Positions 63,775-64,000 of a stretch of DNA of 64,000 nucleotides are shown here, in pieces. The position numbers and the translations under genes were made by a program. This DNA is from Saccharomonospora marina XMU15 (GTDB taxonomy: Bacteria > Actinomycetota > Actinomycetes > Mycobacteriales > Pseudonocardiaceae), in contig NZ_CM001439.1 in assembly GCF_000244955.1 (NCBI RefSeq), forward strand, positions 1,888,628 to 1,952,627, in the 5' to 3' direction. The notes beneath the pieces were generated by a model. The model was given only the letters and a program-made list of their open reading frames with translations, had not been told where the DNA came from and made no database searches. Position 1 is the first letter of the stretch. The number at the start of each line of letters is the position of its first letter.

Positions 63775-64000
63775 CTAGTTGCTGAGATCGCGGGCGGCCT
63801 GGTAGCTGCTACGGCTGAGCGCGAGCACAACGAGCAGGCACAAGGCAGCGACGATTCCGGCAAACCAGCTCACGGCCGTGGTGAGGCTGACAGTGGTGGC
63901 GAGTATGCCGACGCCGAGGACGGGTAGGCCCACGCCCGTGTAGACGATGACGTAGAAGCTCGAGAGCACCTCGGCGCGACCGGCGTCAGGCGCCGCGTGG
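63775..64000 (-). CDS. MFS transporter, C-terminal fragment
   Basis: The last 74 codons of a gene entering from the right edge. AEVLSSFYVIVYTGVGLPVLG, then two hydrophobic helices match the last helices of drug-exporter-type MFS proteins. The short tail ends SSYQAARDLSN. The start and the rest lie outside the window. Confidence 0.75.
   Translation of the reverse strand, partial: HAAPDAGRAEVLSSFYVIVYTGVGLPVLGVGILATTVSLTTAVSWFAGIVAALCLLVVLALSRSSYQAARDLSN

Overview
The window is high-GC actinobacterial chromosome, most likely from the Pseudonocardiaceae (Amycolatopsis/Prauserella/Saccharomonospora-like). The order phoH-ybeY-corC-(CDA-like)-era-recO-uppS-(small gene)-zur/smtB-glyQS-dgt-dnaG follows the order known from Mycobacterium tuberculosis. 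GTG starts, 4-nt gene overlaps and strong third-position GC are typical of the group. The assignment rests on gene content and order, not on a search.

Layout. 1-9.5 kb: a siderophore-interacting-protein tail, a serine hydrolase, a large catalase, a subtilisin-inhibitor-like protein, an aminotransferase, and the heat-shock/RNA-modification set hrcA-dnaJ-rsmE. 9.1-10.5 kb: a divergent DoxX/MarR pair and a HIT protein. 10.6-17 kb: the conserved phoH-to-uppS operon. 17-22 kb: the zinc regulators zur and smtB, a wall-type surface protein with a sortase, glyQS and a DUF218 protein. 22-32.2 kb: metY-metX, dgt, a serpin, a membrane protein, an ECF41-type sigma factor, dnaG and a small companion gene.

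32.2-39.4 kb is a compact integrated element of about 7.2 kb. It has a tyrosine integrase at its left end, a row of coupled small genes, a winged-helix initiator-like gene with iterons inside its coding sequence, an HK97-type prohead protease and a major capsid protein. It also has a short GntR-type regulator, two minus-strand pairs of small genes, and a structured non-coding tract. That tract holds four 26-bp repeats whose three spacers are unrelated in sequence but are all palindromic. I see no terminase, portal or tail gene, so the element looks like a capsid-encoding phage satellite. It sits in the 5' end of a trans-aconitate-methyltransferase-like gene. Joining the outer flanks at the shared 9-bp core rebuilds a canonical N-terminus (MWDPVKYLDY), and the element supplies a replacement start codon.

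40-55.6 kb returns to chromosomal genes: tRNA-Asn, a BCCT transporter, a phosphoribosyltransferase/hydrolase fusion, an SRPBCC protein and a primary-like sigma factor. Next come a 5-oxoproline (pyroglutamate) locus, a Ser/Thr kinase, a ClC channel, a MarR regulator and a DoxX protein. The pyroglutamate locus is an NRAMP-like transporter, pxpA and pxpC on one strand and a pxpB-pxpC fusion on the other. Both halves carry the same TTGTTCAACAA operator, so they are probably one regulon.

55.8-64 kb starts at a tRNA-Met gene and looks like a decayed island. A diverged 3' fragment of that tRNA lies at 61.7 kb. Between them are a two-component system, an orphan ABC-2-type permease, an IS30 remnant, a broken alpha/beta hydrolase and an XRE-MNT/HEPN toxin-antitoxin pair. 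Beyond the fragment are a broken phd-vapC pair, a third DoxX gene, an IS481 remnant and the tail of an MFS transporter.
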